A stretch of DNA of 64,000 nucleotides from Rhodococcus sp. NBC_00297 (GCF_036173065.1 NZ_CP108041.1:2669001-2733000); one strand, 5' to 3'; positions 1 through 8,506 are shown, numbered from the stretch's first letter. Translations and numbers: made by a program. The notes: generated by a model not told the origin, from the sequence alone.

Positions 1-561
1 CGTGGCGAGGCGGCGCTGCAGTGCCGAGATCTGCGCACGCGTCTGCACCCGGAGCTTGGCGTCGAGGTTGGACAGCGGTTCGTCCATCAGGAACACCTTG
101 GGCTTGCGGACGATGGCACGACCCATCGCCACGCGCTGACGCTGTCCACCGGACAGCGCCTTCGGCTTGCGGTCCAGGTATGCCGTGAGGTCGAGGATCT
201 TCGCGGCGTCCGCGACTCGGCGCTTGATCTCCGCCTTGTCCTCGCCGGCGATCCGCAGTCCGAAGCCCATGTTCTCGCCGACGGTCATGTGGGGATACAG
301 CGCATAGTTCTGGAAGACCATCGCGATGTCGCGATCCTTCGGCTGGTGCTCGGTGACGTCCTCGCCGCCGATCGCGATGGTGCCCCGGTCGACGTCCTCG
401 AGACCGGCGAGCATCCGCAGCGACGTGGACTTGCCGCATCCCGACGGACCGACGAGGACGAGGAACTCGCCGTCCTCGATCGCGAGGTCGAGATCGTCCA
501 CGGCGGGCTGTTCTCCGCCGGCGAAGAATTTGGTGACGCCTTCGAATGCCACGGTGGCCAT
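1..561 (-). CDS. Sugar ABC transporter ATP-binding protein (MsmK/UgpC type), C-terminus off window
   Basis: This is the nucleotide-binding subunit that powers a CUT1-family carbohydrate importer at the inner face of the membrane. The 187 visible codons contain Walker [10 protein letters not shown] (residues 38-46), the Q-loop Gln in FQNYALYP (84), the signature LSGGQ (136-140), Walker B VFLMDE (156-161) and the D-loop SNLD. The start is the ATG complementary to 559-561, giving [11 protein letters not shown]. Members of this family are about 360-400 residues with a C-terminal TOBE regulatory domain, so roughly half lies left of the window. It diverges from the uronate dehydrogenase. It probably serves the two permeases and binding protein at 4032-7240, which lack an ATPase of their own; that pairing is inferred. 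Confidence 0.93.
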   Translation of the reverse strand, partial: MATVAFEGVTKFFAGGEQPAVDDLDLAIEDGEFLVLVGPSGCGKSTSLRMLAGLEDVDRGTIAIGGEDVTEHQPKDRDIAMVFQNYALYPHMTVGENMGFGLRIAGEDKAEIKRRVADAAKILDLTAYLDRKPKALSGGQRQRVAMGRAIVRKPKVFLMDEPLSNLDAKLRVQTRAQISALQRRLAT

Positions 562-650
562 GATGGTGTGTCCTTTCACCGACAGGAACGTGTCGGACGA
601 TCCGAGTGAGAAGTACGAAGGACCGCGGTGACGACCGCGGGTCGCGAGCG

Positions 651-664
651 TTCACGTACATGAA
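651..664. promoter_or_regulatory. Palindromic operator candidate, TTCA-N6-TGAA
   Basis: The sequence TTCACGTACATGAA lies in the 191-bp divergent region between the ABC ATPase and the uronate dehydrogenase. Its arms TTCA/TGAA enclose three alternating pyrimidine-purine steps. The same pattern recurs at 3954-3967 and, with one arm mismatch, at 2828-2841, each upstream of another gene of this locus. A weaker relative, TTCACCGACAGGAA, sits at 575-588 just upstream of the ATPase start. The IclR protein encoded at 8507-9319 is the obvious candidate ligand, but nothing here proves it. Confidence 0.5.
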
Positions 665-752
665 CTACCGTCAGTACGGTGACTTCGTCTAGAAGTATGT
701 ACTAGCGTGATCTGTATTACAAGAGATTCGATCGACGAGAGGTCCTGACGTC

Positions 753-1562
753 ATGAGCACACTGCTGATCACCGGAGCCGCCGGAAACATGGGGCGGATG
801 CTGAGGCCACTCCTGCGGCGACCTGGTCGTACCCTCCGACTTTTCGACATCGCTGCGATCGACGACATCGACACGGCCACAGAGGAGTTCGTGCTCGGAT
901 CGGTGACCGACCGTGAGGCGGTCGACGCGGCCGTGGCAGGGGTGGACGTCGTGCTGCATCTGGGGGGCCTCAGTACCGAGGACTCGTGGTCGAACATCCT
1001 GTCGGTCAATGTCGATGGCACACAGGCGATCTACGAGGCTGCCGTGCGGCACGGAGTCACCCGGGTGGTGACCGCGTCGAGCAATCACGCCGTCGGTTTC
1101 TGGACGCACGACGAGGCCGGCGAGACCGCGCTCGCCGGAGACGTCGAGACCCGTCCCGACGGGTTCTACGGCTGGAGCAAGGCGGCGATCGAGGCGCTGG
1201 GCCGGTTGTACCACGACCGTTTCGGCATCGACGTGATCAATCTGCGGATCGGGTCGAGCTTCGATCGACCGCCGAACTATCGAGGGCTGGCCTCCTGGAT
1301 GTCGCCCGCTGACACGGCCCGCCTGATCGAGGCGTCGTTGTCGGCCCGTGCCAATGGCTTCCACACCGTGTGGGGTGTCTCGAACAACACGCGGGGATGG
1401 TGGTCGCAGGCGCAGGGCGCCGTCATCGGCTACGAACCCGAGGACGACTCCGAGGTGTTCGCCGAGGAGTTGCTCGCCGATCACGAGTGGACGTTCGACG
1501 ATCCGATTCTGCAGCGAGTGGGTGGCGCGTTCTGCGATCACCCACTAGGACAACGTATGTGA
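753..1562 (+). CDS. udh: Uronate dehydrogenase (NAD-dependent SDR)
   Basis: The 269-residue cytosolic extended short-chain dehydrogenase is predicted to oxidise D-glucuronate or D-galacturonate to the aldaro-lactone with NAD+. It has the Rossmann motif TGAAGNMGR (7-15, glycines at 8, 11 and 14), HLGG at 69-72, the TASSNHAVG segment with the catalytic Ser, and Y139-x3-K143 in YGWSK. The tail VWGVSNNTRGWW and the overall length match Agrobacterium/Pseudomonas Udh as I recall them. An AGAGG ribosome-binding site lies about 10 nt upstream of the ATG. It diverges from the importer ATPase behind an operator-like palindrome and ends at a strong hairpin. The enolase-family enzyme at 7284 could take the lactone product. 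The uronate assignment is firm by motif; the exact sugar is unknown. Confidence 0.85.
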   Translation: MSTLLITGAAGNMGRMLRPLLRRPGRTLRLFDIAAIDDIDTATEEFVLGSVTDREAVDAAVAGVDVVLHLGGLSTEDSWSNILSVNVDGTQAIYEAAVRHGVTRVVTASSNHAVGFWTHDEAGETALAGDVETRPDGFYGWSKAAIEALGRLYHDRFGIDVINLRIGSSFDRPPNYRGLASWMSPADTARLIEASLSARANGFHTVWGVSNNTRGWWSQAQGAVIGYEPEDDSEVFAEELLADHEWTFDDPILQRVGGAFCDHPLGQRM

Positions 1563-1564
1563 CC

Positions 1565-1594
1565 CACCCGGCGGGGGAGTTCCCCCGCCGGGTG
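1565..1594. terminator. Bidirectional hairpin terminator
   Basis: A perfect 14-bp stem (CACCCGGCGGGGGA with TCCCCCGCCGGGTG) and a 2-nt loop sit between the convergent uronate dehydrogenase (stop 1562) and the unrecognised gene ending at 1599. No U-tract follows, as is common in actinobacteria. Confidence 0.8.
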
Positions 1595-1598
1595 TGGT

Positions 1599-2777
1599 TC
1601 AGCGGTGGGCCGCGACGATCGCGCTGAGCGCGTCGAGCTGGGCCTTGTCGACGAGACCGAGGTGGTAGAGATGCAGTTCGTCCGCGCCGGCCGCCACCGT
1701 GGCCGCCACGTGGGCGTCGACCTCGTCGAGCTTCTTCGGGGGCAGTACGGACACGTAGGCCCCGAGATTCACGCCGTCGCCGATGAGCTCACGGGCGGCC
1801 CGGACGACCGACACCGTGTCCGCCGTGCCCGGCCATGCCGACACGAGGACCGCGTCGACGTCCGCGGTGGCCGTCTCGGTGAGGGCGGGGGAGGGTCCGG
1901 TCCGCCACGGGTCGGGATGCGCGTGGAGGGTCACCCGCGCCTCCGGTGCCTCGGTCCGCACCGAGGTGAGAACCTCGCGGCGCAGCGCGTCGGCGTCGGC
2001 ATGGCGGACGGCCAGCACCGCGGAGGCCTCGGACTCGTCGAGCATGTCCGTGATGAAGGAGTCCGGCGCGAGTCGACCGGTGGTGAGAGAGTCGATGCCC
2101 GCGCGGAGCTTCGCGACGACGGCGTCCGGATCGGCTCCGCGCTCGGCCCACCGTGCCCGCTGTCGATCACTGCAGTCGATGGACATGAGCGTGTCCCCGA
2201 TACCCGGGAATGCACCGTCGGTCTTCTCGTGGGGACCCACGTGGGCGATGCCGAGTTGGCCGCACGCCTCGATGGACACTCCGCTCACCGGGACGCCTCG
2301 GACGGCTTCGGCGGCGAGCGTGGCGGCGTAGCGGACGACGTCGGGATGGCCCGGCGCCAAGGCATAAGAGTACCTGTCCCCGAAACAGTTCACCACGGTC
2401 GCGTCGGGATGAGCCGTGCCGAGGATCGTGCTGTGTGCGAGCACGATCCACGCGTTCACGGCGAAGCCGGCCGCCACGAGGATCGAGGTGGCGTCCGCGA
2501 ATGCATCCTCCGAGCCCGCCCAGGACGCGCTGACGGCCCTGATGGGGTGTGCGTCCCAGGCGTCGCTGCGCACGGGTCGATACAGCGCGGCGTGGTGTGC
2601 GTCGACGACCTTGTGTCGCGGATGCAGAGGGGTCGCTGCCCGGGTCGAGTGATAGCTGGCCGCGAGGGCGATCTCGCCGACGCCGACCGCGCGGGCTCGG
2701 TCCACGAAGTGCGGGTCGCCCAGGACGTCCCAGGGGTACGCGTGCGCGACGAGGCGCTCGACAGGTGAGCCGGACAT
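1599..2777 (-). CDS. Unrecognised alanine-rich protein, possible TIM-barrel fold
   Basis: I do not recognise a named family. The 392-residue soluble protein has no signal peptide or membrane segment. It alternates short hydrophobic strands with helices in a way suggestive of a (beta/alpha)8 barrel: EIALAASYHS, HAALYRPV, FAVNAWIVLAHS, GVSIEACGQLG, ADELHLYHLGL. Conserved-looking polar clusters such as ASYHSTRAATPLHPRH, NCFGDRYSY and HVGPHEK could form an active site. The start at 2777 is preferred because AAAGGG lies 6 nt upstream; an ATG at 2813 would add 12 residues. It is divergent from the alpha/beta hydrolase across 57 bp holding an operator-like site, so it likely belongs to the uronate regulon. 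A sugar-acid isomerase or hydrolase role would be speculation. Confidence 0.75.
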   Translation of the reverse strand: MSGSPVERLVAHAYPWDVLGDPHFVDRARAVGVGEIALAASYHSTRAATPLHPRHKVVDAHHAALYRPVRSDAWDAHPIRAVSASWAGSEDAFADATSILVAAGFAVNAWIVLAHSTILGTAHPDATVVNCFGDRYSYALAPGHPDVVRYAATLAAEAVRGVPVSGVSIEACGQLGIAHVGPHEKTDGAFPGIGDTLMSIDCSDRQRARWAERGADPDAVVAKLRAGIDSLTTGRLAPDSFITDMLDESEASAVLAVRHADADALRREVLTSVRTEAPEARVTLHAHPDPWRTGPSPALTETATADVDAVLVSAWPGTADTVSVVRAARELIGDGVNLGAYVSVLPPKKLDEVDAHVAATVAAGADELHLYHLGLVDKAQLDALSAIVAAHR

Positions 2778-2827
2778 GAAAGCCCTTTCGTAGGTCGAGA
2801 TGGGACTGTTCATCAGAAAGAACGGGA

Positions 2828-2841
2828 TTCACACATGGGAA
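2828..2841. promoter_or_regulatory. Operator-like site, one-mismatch copy of TTCA-N6-TGAA
   Basis: TTCACACATGGGAA overlaps the start codon of the hydrolase gene and lies in the short divergent region opposite the alanine-rich gene. It keeps the left arm TTCA, the alternating pyrimidine-purine centre and GAA of the right arm. The position suits repression of both flanking genes. Confidence 0.35.
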
Positions 2842-3911
2842 CACATGCAGCTCGGCGCTGTCCACGATCCGAGAACATCGCCGCCGCACTCGGCCTCCTC
2901 GGGCACCCGGCGTGCCCGGAGGTGACGGTCGGGCGTACCTGGAAACGCGACGGCGTCGAGGGTCGGGAACTGTTCTGGTCGGTGGACGACGGCCCACACA
3001 CGGAGGCCTGGCTCCTGCGTCCGGCAGGGGAGGACGGGGACCTGCCCGGCGTACTGCTGCTCCACGGTCACGACGGCGTGAAGTTCCACGGCAAGGAGAA
3101 GGTCGCCGACGGGCCGGACGGCATCGCCGACGGCATCGCCGACCTGCGGCGACGCGGCTACGACGGTCTGTGTGTGGCGGACGGACTGGTGCGGGCCGGC
3201 TTCGCGGTACTGGTTCACGACGTGTTCGGGTGGGGGAGCCGCAGAGTGGCGTGGGAGGACCTTCCCTCTCGGGCCGTGGCGGCCGGTTTCGACGCTGTCC
3301 CGCGGGGACGAGAGTCCGACTCCGACCGCAGGTGCCGCTACGAGGCAGCAGCGCGGGAGCACGAGCACGGTCTGGCCAAGATCGCGGTGTTGACCGGGAC
3401 ATCACTCGCCGGCCGTGCCCTCGTCGAGGATCTGGTCGCGTTGTCGGTCCTCCGCGACCGGTCCGGCGTCGATGCCGCTCGGGTCGGCGTGTCCGGGTTC
3501 TCCGTCGGTGGAGCCCGCGGGTGTCACCTCCTCGCCTGTGCACCCGGCCTGGTCCGGGGCGGTGTGATCACCGCGTCCATGAGTACGTTCGCCGACATCG
3601 CCAAGGGACATGCCGACGACACGTCCTGGTGGATGGTCACGCCCGGACTCCCGGCGGTGTGCGACTGGCCGGACCTGCTCACGGTGGCGCCGACGCGGGT
3701 TCTGGTTCAGTTCGCGCAGTTCGACGCCCATTTCGGAGAGGCGGGAATGCGTGAGGCAGAGTCGGTACTACGGTCTGCGCGCACGAGCGTTCCGTGCTCG
3801 GACTCGGCGTGGTACCCGGAACCTCACAGGTTCAGCGCGGCCATGCAGGCCGACGCCGCGTCGTGGTTGAGCGCGGTCGTGGCGCCGCACGCTCTTGACA
3901 GTGGTTTGTGA
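2835..3911 (+). CDS. Alpha/beta hydrolase (dienelactone-hydrolase/acetyl-esterase-like)
   Basis: The 358-residue predicted cytosolic serine hydrolase shows the nucleophile elbow G-F-S223-V-G, an oxyanion-hole segment LLLHGHDG (74-81), a probable acid D297 in FAQFDAHF and a probable base H331 in YPEPHRF. These are in the order expected for the alpha/beta-hydrolase fold. There is no signal peptide, so any ester or lactone it acts on would be intracellular. It sits between the divergent alanine-rich gene and the sugar importer operon, and the importer promoter overlaps its 3' end. Cleaving acyl or lactone groups from imported uronate derivatives would fit, but the substrate is not visible. The ATG at 2835 has only a weak ribosome-binding site, so a later start is possible. 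Confidence 0.8.
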   Translation: MGTHAARRCPRSENIAAALGLLGHPACPEVTVGRTWKRDGVEGRELFWSVDDGPHTEAWLLRPAGEDGDLPGVLLLHGHDGVKFHGKEKVADGPDGIADGIADLRRRGYDGLCVADGLVRAGFAVLVHDVFGWGSRRVAWEDLPSRAVAAGFDAVPRGRESDSDRRCRYEAAAREHEHGLAKIAVLTGTSLAGRALVEDLVALSVLRDRSGVDAARVGVSGFSVGGARGCHLLACAPGLVRGGVITASMSTFADIAKGHADDTSWWMVTPGLPAVCDWPDLLTVAPTRVLVQFAQFDAHFGEAGMREAESVLRSARTSVPCSDSAWYPEPHRFSAAMQADAASWLSAVVAPHALDSGL

Positions 3912-3924
3912 CAGCGGTCATAGT
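3895..3924 (+). promoter_or_regulatory. Sigma-70-type promoter of the sugar importer operon
   Basis: A consensus -35 TTGACA (3895-3900) and a -10 CATAGT (3919-3924) are separated by 18 bp and overlap the last codons of the hydrolase gene. The predicted transcript would start near 3931 and run through the palindrome at 3954-3967 before the permease start at 4032. Confidence 0.5.
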
Positions 3925-3953
3925 GTGTCCACGGTTCATATTTGCGGCAAGCA

Positions 3954-3967
3954 TTCATATATGTGAA
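3954..3967. promoter_or_regulatory. Palindromic operator candidate upstream of importer operon
   Basis: TTCATATATGTGAA has TTCA/TGAA arms around an alternating pyrimidine-purine core, as at 651-664. It lies just downstream of the predicted transcription start. A further GGTTCATA half-site at 3933-3940 pairs with TATGTGAACC at its right end, extending the dyad. This is the most AT-rich spot in the locus. Confidence 0.55.
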
Positions 3968-4031
3968 CCAACAGCAGGCTCGGACAGTCCCGTCCGCCCT
4001 CGACCCCGGCCCACCCAACGGAGCGTGCACC

Positions 4032-4979
4032 ATGGTCACCACCATCTCCCCGACACCGGGAGGATCGTCGGCGCCGGCATCTCCCGGCCCCATGCGGCGG
4101 CGTTCACGCCGCCGTCTCTCGGCGCCCTATCTGCTGATCGCCCCCGTCGTGCTGCTGCTCGTGGTGTTCATCTTCTATCCCGTGGGCAGCGTCTTCTACT
4201 ACAGCCTGCAGTACTACAACCCCACGACGCCCTGGGAGAACGGCTTCGCAGGGCTGGACAACTTCCGCCTGATGTTCGCCGACGATCTGTTCTGGACGTC
4301 GCTGGTCACCACCGGCAAGTGGGTCCTGTTCCAAGTAGTGTTCCAGCTCGTACTCGGTCTGGGCCTCGCGCTGCTGGTGAACGAGGTGTTCCGCGGACGT
4401 GGACTCGCTCGCGCCCTCGTGTTCTCGCCCTGGGCCGTGTCGGGTGTGCTCACCACCGGGATCTGGCTGCTGATCTACAACCCGTCCACCGGCATCTTCA
4501 AGTTGCTGGGGGACATGGGAATCGGTGACGGCGCAGCTGCTCCGATCGCCGACCCGGACACCGCCTTCTGGGCGACGGGTGTCGCGGAACTGTGGCGAGG
4601 TGTCCCTTTCTTCGCGATCCTGATCCTGGCCGAACTGCAGAGTGCGCCCAAGGACCTGTACGAGGCGGCCAACGTGGACGGTGCCAGCCGCTGGCAGCGC
4701 TTCCGTTTCGTCACGCTCCCGCACCTCAAGGCCGTCATCATCCTCTCGACGCTGCTCCGCGGCGTGTGGGAGTTCAACAACGTCGACCTGCTCTACACCC
4801 TCACCGCGGGCGGTCCTGCGGACGTCACCACCACGTTGCCGCTGTACGTTTCCCAACTCGCGATCACCGCGCAGGACTTCGGGTACGGATCGGCCTTGAC
4901 CACGGTCGCGTTCCTCATCCTGCTCTTCTGCTCGATCCTCTACTTGCGCCTGAGCAAGTTCAACAACGAGAAGGGCTGA
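4032..4979 (+). CDS. Sugar ABC transporter permease (MalF/UgpA type)
   Basis: This integral membrane subunit forms half of the translocation channel of a CUT1 sugar importer. The 315-residue protein has a basic cytoplasmic N-terminus (MRRRSRRRLS), a first membrane helix at about 32-52, about six helices in total, and the ATPase-coupling EAA loop seen as YEAANVDGASRWQRF near residue 213. The ATG at 4032 is chosen because GGAG lies about 10 nt upstream and the protein then starts with a typical short leader; an in-frame ATG at 3942 would place the operator inside the gene. It is followed 6 bp later by the partner permease. Substrate preference cannot be read from it; the neighbours suggest uronate-containing sugars. 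Confidence 0.92.
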   Translation: MVTTISPTPGGSSAPASPGPMRRRSRRRLSAPYLLIAPVVLLLVVFIFYPVGSVFYYSLQYYNPTTPWENGFAGLDNFRLMFADDLFWTSLVTTGKWVLFQVVFQLVLGLGLALLVNEVFRGRGLARALVFSPWAVSGVLTTGIWLLIYNPSTGIFKLLGDMGIGDGAAAPIADPDTAFWATGVAELWRGVPFFAILILAELQSAPKDLYEAANVDGASRWQRFRFVTLPHLKAVIILSTLLRGVWEFNNVDLLYTLTAGGPADVTTTLPLYVSQLAITAQDFGYGSALTTVAFLILLFCSILYLRLSKFNNEKG

Positions 4980-4985
4980 TCCACC

Positions 4986-5864
4986 ATGACCACGACTGCA
5001 GATCGCCCTGCTCTGACGACCTCCTCGCGCTCCGAACCTCCACTGCGGATGTACAAGACGAAAACTCGGTATCTCAGCGTCGGGCTGCCGCTGGCGATCT
5101 ACCTGCTCTTCACCCTCGTGCCGTTCTACTGGATGGTCGTCTTCGCCTTCCGCCCCGCGGACTCGAACTCGATGCTTCCGTGGCCCATCACGTTCGAGAA
5201 CTTCGACACCGTGTGGAACACGCTGGGGTTCAGCTTCTTCTTCAAGAACTCCATGATCGTCGCCGCGCTGTCGCTCGTCCTGACGACGTTCGTGGCACTC
5301 GCGACCGGATATGCGTTGGCACGGTTCAAGTTCCGCGGCCGGCTTCCTCTGGTGATGGCGTTGCTGTGCAGCCAGTTCGTCCCCGGCGCGATGCTGCTCA
5401 TCCCGCTGTTCGAGATCTTCCGCGAGATGAGTCTCATCAACAACCTGGCCGGACTGATCGTGGCCGACACCGTGTTCCAGCTCCCTCTCGCCGCGATGCT
5501 GATGGCGGGCTTCATCGCCCAGATTCCGGTGGAGCTCGAGGAAGCGGCCATGGTCGACGGGTGCTCGCGGCTGAAGGCCTTTCGTATGGTCATGCTGCCT
5601 CTCCTCAAGCCGGGGCTGATCGCCGTCGGCTCGTTCGCCTTCATCGGCAGCTGGAACAACTTCCTCTTCGGCCTCATGTTCATCAGCAGCCAGGAGAAGT
5701 TCACTCTGCCGGTGGGACTCAGCTACACCATCGGGTCGTACAACGTCGACTTCGGTGTGCTCGCTGCAGGCGGGTTGATCGCTGCGGTTCCCGTGGTGCT
5801 CGTGTTCGCCGTCATTCAGAAGTACCTCGTCCAGGGCCTGAGCGCCGGCGCGGTCAAGGGCTGA
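4986..5864 (+). CDS. Sugar ABC transporter permease (MalG/UgpE type)
   Basis: This is the second channel subunit of the CUT1 importer, 292 residues with about six transmembrane helices. The EAA loop appears as LEEAAMVDGCSRLKAF at about 180-195 and contacts the ATPase. The N-terminus is hydrophilic (Thr/Ser/Pro-rich) before the first helix at YLSVGLPLAIYLLFTLVPF. The start is an ATG 6 bp after the stop of the preceding permease, with an AAGGGCTGA ribosome-binding site overlapping that stop. It is cotranscribed with the binding protein that follows after 44 bp. Confidence 0.92.
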   Translation: MTTTADRPALTTSSRSEPPLRMYKTKTRYLSVGLPLAIYLLFTLVPFYWMVVFAFRPADSNSMLPWPITFENFDTVWNTLGFSFFFKNSMIVAALSLVLTTFVALATGYALARFKFRGRLPLVMALLCSQFVPGAMLLIPLFEIFREMSLINNLAGLIVADTVFQLPLAAMLMAGFIAQIPVELEEAAMVDGCSRLKAFRMVMLPLLKPGLIAVGSFAFIGSWNNFLFGLMFISSQEKFTLPVGLSYTIGSYNVDFGVLAAGGLIAAVPVVLVFAVIQKYLVQGLSAGAVKG

Positions 5865-5908
5865 CCCGCCGTGACCGCCTACCATCCGAAGTCGACCGAA
5901 GGACCGTC

Positions 5909-7240
5909 ATGAAGAATATCGACCGGAGGACCCTGCTGCGCACCTCCATCGTGGGGGCCGTGGCCACCCTGATGCTCACGTCCTGCAGTTCCGAGACGAG
6001 CCTGCCCGACGGTGCGCTCGGAGACCCGAACAACGCGACGCTCACCTTCTGGGACAACAATGCCGGGCCGGACCGAACCCCGTTGTACGAGGAACTGATC
6101 CGCCGTTTCGAAGCAGCCAATCCCGGTATCGACATCGAGTACGTCGGGCTGCCGTCGGACAGTGCGCAGCAGAAGTATCAGACCGCCCTGGCCGGCGGTA
6201 CGGCACCCGATCTGGGCATCGTCTCCACGGCGTATCTCGCGCCCTTGGTCGCGCAGAACGCGGTCATCCCGCTCGACGACTTCGTCGAGGCGTCGCCGCA
6301 ACGTGACGACTACGACGAGGGCATCCTCGACTCTGCTCGCGAGTCCGGCGGTGGCGAGAATCTGTACGGGCTTCCGTACACGAGTAACAACGCCACTCTC
6401 TGGTACCGCAAGGACTGGTTCGAGCAGGCCGGTATCGAACCACCGGACGACTACGACGAGTTCTTCGCCGCGGCAGACACACTCACTGACAAGGACCGTG
6501 GGCGCTACGGGTTCACCATCCGCGGCGGCGCGGGGTCCATCTATCCGCTTCTGCAGTACATGTTCGCCAGTACCGGCACGAAGGCCTTCTTCGAGGACGG
6601 TGCGTCGACTCTGAACCGACCGGAGATGGTCGAGGCCATCGACAGGTTTGCAGCACTGTACGACGTGAACACCCCGACCGCCGACGTCAACAACGGCTTC
6701 CCCCAGATGGTCGCCAGCTTCGGGGGCGGCTCGGTGGGAATGTTGCAGCACAACCTCGGATCATTGAGCAACCACCGGAAATCTCTGGGCGACAACGCTG
6801 GAGCGGTGGCTCTACCCCGCAATGACGAGGGGGTGCGCACCATCATGACGGATCCGTTCCCGTCCTACACCGTCTTCCGGAGCAGCCCCCACCAGGCGGC
6901 GGCGTGGAAGTTCCTCGAGTTCATGACGTCGTCGGAATCGCAGGCGTACTGGAACGGCAACGTCGGTCAGATCCCCGTGAACAAGGCGGCTCGGCAGGCT
7001 CCCGAGTTCGCCGCGATGCCGTCGGTGCAGGCCGCTCTCACCGCGCTCGACGACCCGGAGACCGTGCTCGTCACCCCGCCCGACTACCTGTCCAGTTTCG
7101 GCAAGATCGTGCAGGTGCAGATGGTCAGCGAATGGCAGAAAGTACTGATCGGCTCGCTCAGCGCACAGGACTTCGCGGACGACTTCGCCGAGAAACTCGA
7201 CATGGCACAGGCCAAGTACGACGCGCGTAACGGCAAGTGA
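5909..7240 (+). CDS. Extracellular sugar-binding lipoprotein of ABC importer
   Basis: The 443-residue substrate-binding protein captures the sugar outside the membrane and delivers it to the permeases. The N-terminus reads MKNIDRRTLLRTS, a twin-arginine-like export motif, then a hydrophobic stretch ending in the lipobox LTSC (acylated Cys about residue 24). The mature part has the family-1 SBP opening ATLTFWDNNAGPDRTPLYEELIRRFEAANPGI. Internal features such as GLPYTSNNATLWYRKDWFEQAGI are typical of sugar binders. The start is the ATG at 5909; a long open stretch upstream in the same frame lacks coding character and overlaps both permeases. The ligand is inferred to be a uronate or aldarate-related sugar from adjacent enzymes only. 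Confidence 0.9.
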   Translation: MKNIDRRTLLRTSIVGAVATLMLTSCSSETSLPDGALGDPNNATLTFWDNNAGPDRTPLYEELIRRFEAANPGIDIEYVGLPSDSAQQKYQTALAGGTAPDLGIVSTAYLAPLVAQNAVIPLDDFVEASPQRDDYDEGILDSARESGGGENLYGLPYTSNNATLWYRKDWFEQAGIEPPDDYDEFFAAADTLTDKDRGRYGFTIRGGAGSIYPLLQYMFASTGTKAFFEDGASTLNRPEMVEAIDRFAALYDVNTPTADVNNGFPQMVASFGGGSVGMLQHNLGSLSNHRKSLGDNAGAVALPRNDEGVRTIMTDPFPSYTVFRSSPHQAAAWKFLEFMTSSESQAYWNGNVGQIPVNKAARQAPEFAAMPSVQAALTALDDPETVLVTPPDYLSSFGKIVQVQMVSEWQKVLIGSLSAQDFADDFAEKLDMAQAKYDARNGK

Positions 7241-7283
7241 GTCCTCGCCCGCTGTTCCTTCACCCAGTAGAAAGCAGAACCTC

Positions 7284-8444
7284 ATGGCCAGCGTGATCGA
7301 ACACGTCTCAGTCCAGGTGTTCAAGACCGAAGCCCGTACCTCCGTGGACTCCTATGGGCATCGGCACCCGGGTCCGTCCGCGCAGACGACCCAGGCGTTG
7401 CTGAGCATCACCGACTCCGACGGTGCGACGGGCCGAGTGCTGGGCAAGCCCAACTACCTTCGACGCGACCAGGTCGAACAGCATTTCCGCCCGGTGCTGG
7501 TGGGCACCGACATCCTGATGAGAGAGGCCGTCGACACGAAGTTCGGCATCCGGCAGCGGACGCGCGCGGTGGAGCTGCCGGAGCATTCACTCAGCTACGT
7601 CGATCAGGCGCTGTGGGACCTGGCCGGCAACGCCTTCGATACCCCGGTGTGGAAGCTGTTGGGCGGCGCCCGGTCCGAGGTCAAGGCGTATGCGAGCACG
7701 ATGTGCGGAGACACTCTGGAAGGAGGGCTCTCCACTCCGGAGGAATACGCGGCGTTCGCTGTCGATCTGAAGAACCGCGGCTATCGAGGTATCAAGCTGC
7801 ACACATGGATGCCGCCCATCGCCGGCGCTCCCGACCTCACCCGTGACATCGATGCCTGCGCCGCGGTGCGGGACGCTGTGGGGGACGGGTTCTCGCTGAT
7901 GCTGGACGGATACCACTGGTACTCGCGTACCGAGGCGCTGACGTTGGGCCGTGAGCTCGACCGTCTGAAGTTCGACTGGTTCGAGGAGCCGATGGACGAG
8001 TTCTCGCTGCGGTCGTACAAGTGGTTGGCGGAGCAGGTGGCGACTCCGGTGATCGGTCCCGAGACCGTCCCCGGCCGGCATCGCGCCCGCGCGGAATGGA
8101 TCGTGAACGACGCGTGCGACATCCTCCGGGTGGGTGCGATGAACGGCGGCGGGATCACGCCGGCGCTCAAGACCATGCACATGGCCGAAGGCTTCGGGCT
8201 CGAGTGCGAGGTGCACGGGAACGGGGCCCCCAATCTCGCACTGGTGGGCGGGAGCTTCGTCGCCCACTGGTACGAGCGGGGGCTGCTGCACCCGTTCGTC
8301 GACTACGACTGGGTGCCGCCGCATCTCACCTCCATCGTGGACCCGGTGGACGAGCACGGCATGGTAGCCATGCCGACGGCACCGGGCCTGGGCGAGCAGA
8401 TCGATCTCGACTACGTCGCAGCGAATCTCGTCGAGGAGTACTGA
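7284..8444 (+). CDS. Enolase-superfamily acid-sugar dehydratase or lactone cycloisomerase
   Basis: The 386-residue mandelate-racemase-subgroup enzyme abstracts the proton alpha to a carboxylate using Mg2+. Predicted metal ligands are D208 (LMLDGYH), E234 (WFEEP) and E260 (IGPET). The second-strand base motif is K171-x-H173 rather than the canonical K-x-K, and H311 in CEVHGNG with an upstream Asp (277 or 279) resembles the His-Asp dyad. K-x-H variants occur among acid-sugar dehydratases. With a uronate dehydrogenase in the locus, an aldarate-lactone cycloisomerase or aldarate dehydratase is plausible, but the exact reaction is open. It follows the binding protein by 43 bp and is probably the last structural gene of the importer operon. 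Confidence 0.82.
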   Translation: MASVIEHVSVQVFKTEARTSVDSYGHRHPGPSAQTTQALLSITDSDGATGRVLGKPNYLRRDQVEQHFRPVLVGTDILMREAVDTKFGIRQRTRAVELPEHSLSYVDQALWDLAGNAFDTPVWKLLGGARSEVKAYASTMCGDTLEGGLSTPEEYAAFAVDLKNRGYRGIKLHTWMPPIAGAPDLTRDIDACAAVRDAVGDGFSLMLDGYHWYSRTEALTLGRELDRLKFDWFEEPMDEFSLRSYKWLAEQVATPVIGPETVPGRHRARAEWIVNDACDILRVGAMNGGGITPALKTMHMAEGFGLECEVHGNGAPNLALVGGSFVAHWYERGLLHPFVDYDWVPPHLTSIVDPVDEHGMVAMPTAPGLGEQIDLDYVAANLVEEY

Positions 8445-8506
8445 CGGTGCGAGGTCGACTCACCCTGATGGGTGAATACGTGTCGACAGTGGGTACCGGG
8501 TTCATC

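Noticed and set aside
4104-5885. Long open frame of about 590 codons on the minus strand opposite the two permease genes
   Set aside because: Its residues are Glu/Gln/His/Arg-rich with no fold motif, as expected for the antisense of GC-biased membrane-protein codons. The plus-strand permeases have clear family motifs.
4592-5908. Upstream in-frame extension of the sugar-binding protein
   Set aside because: The open frame overlaps both permeases and lacks coding character. The Tat-like signal peptide and lipobox place the start at 5909.
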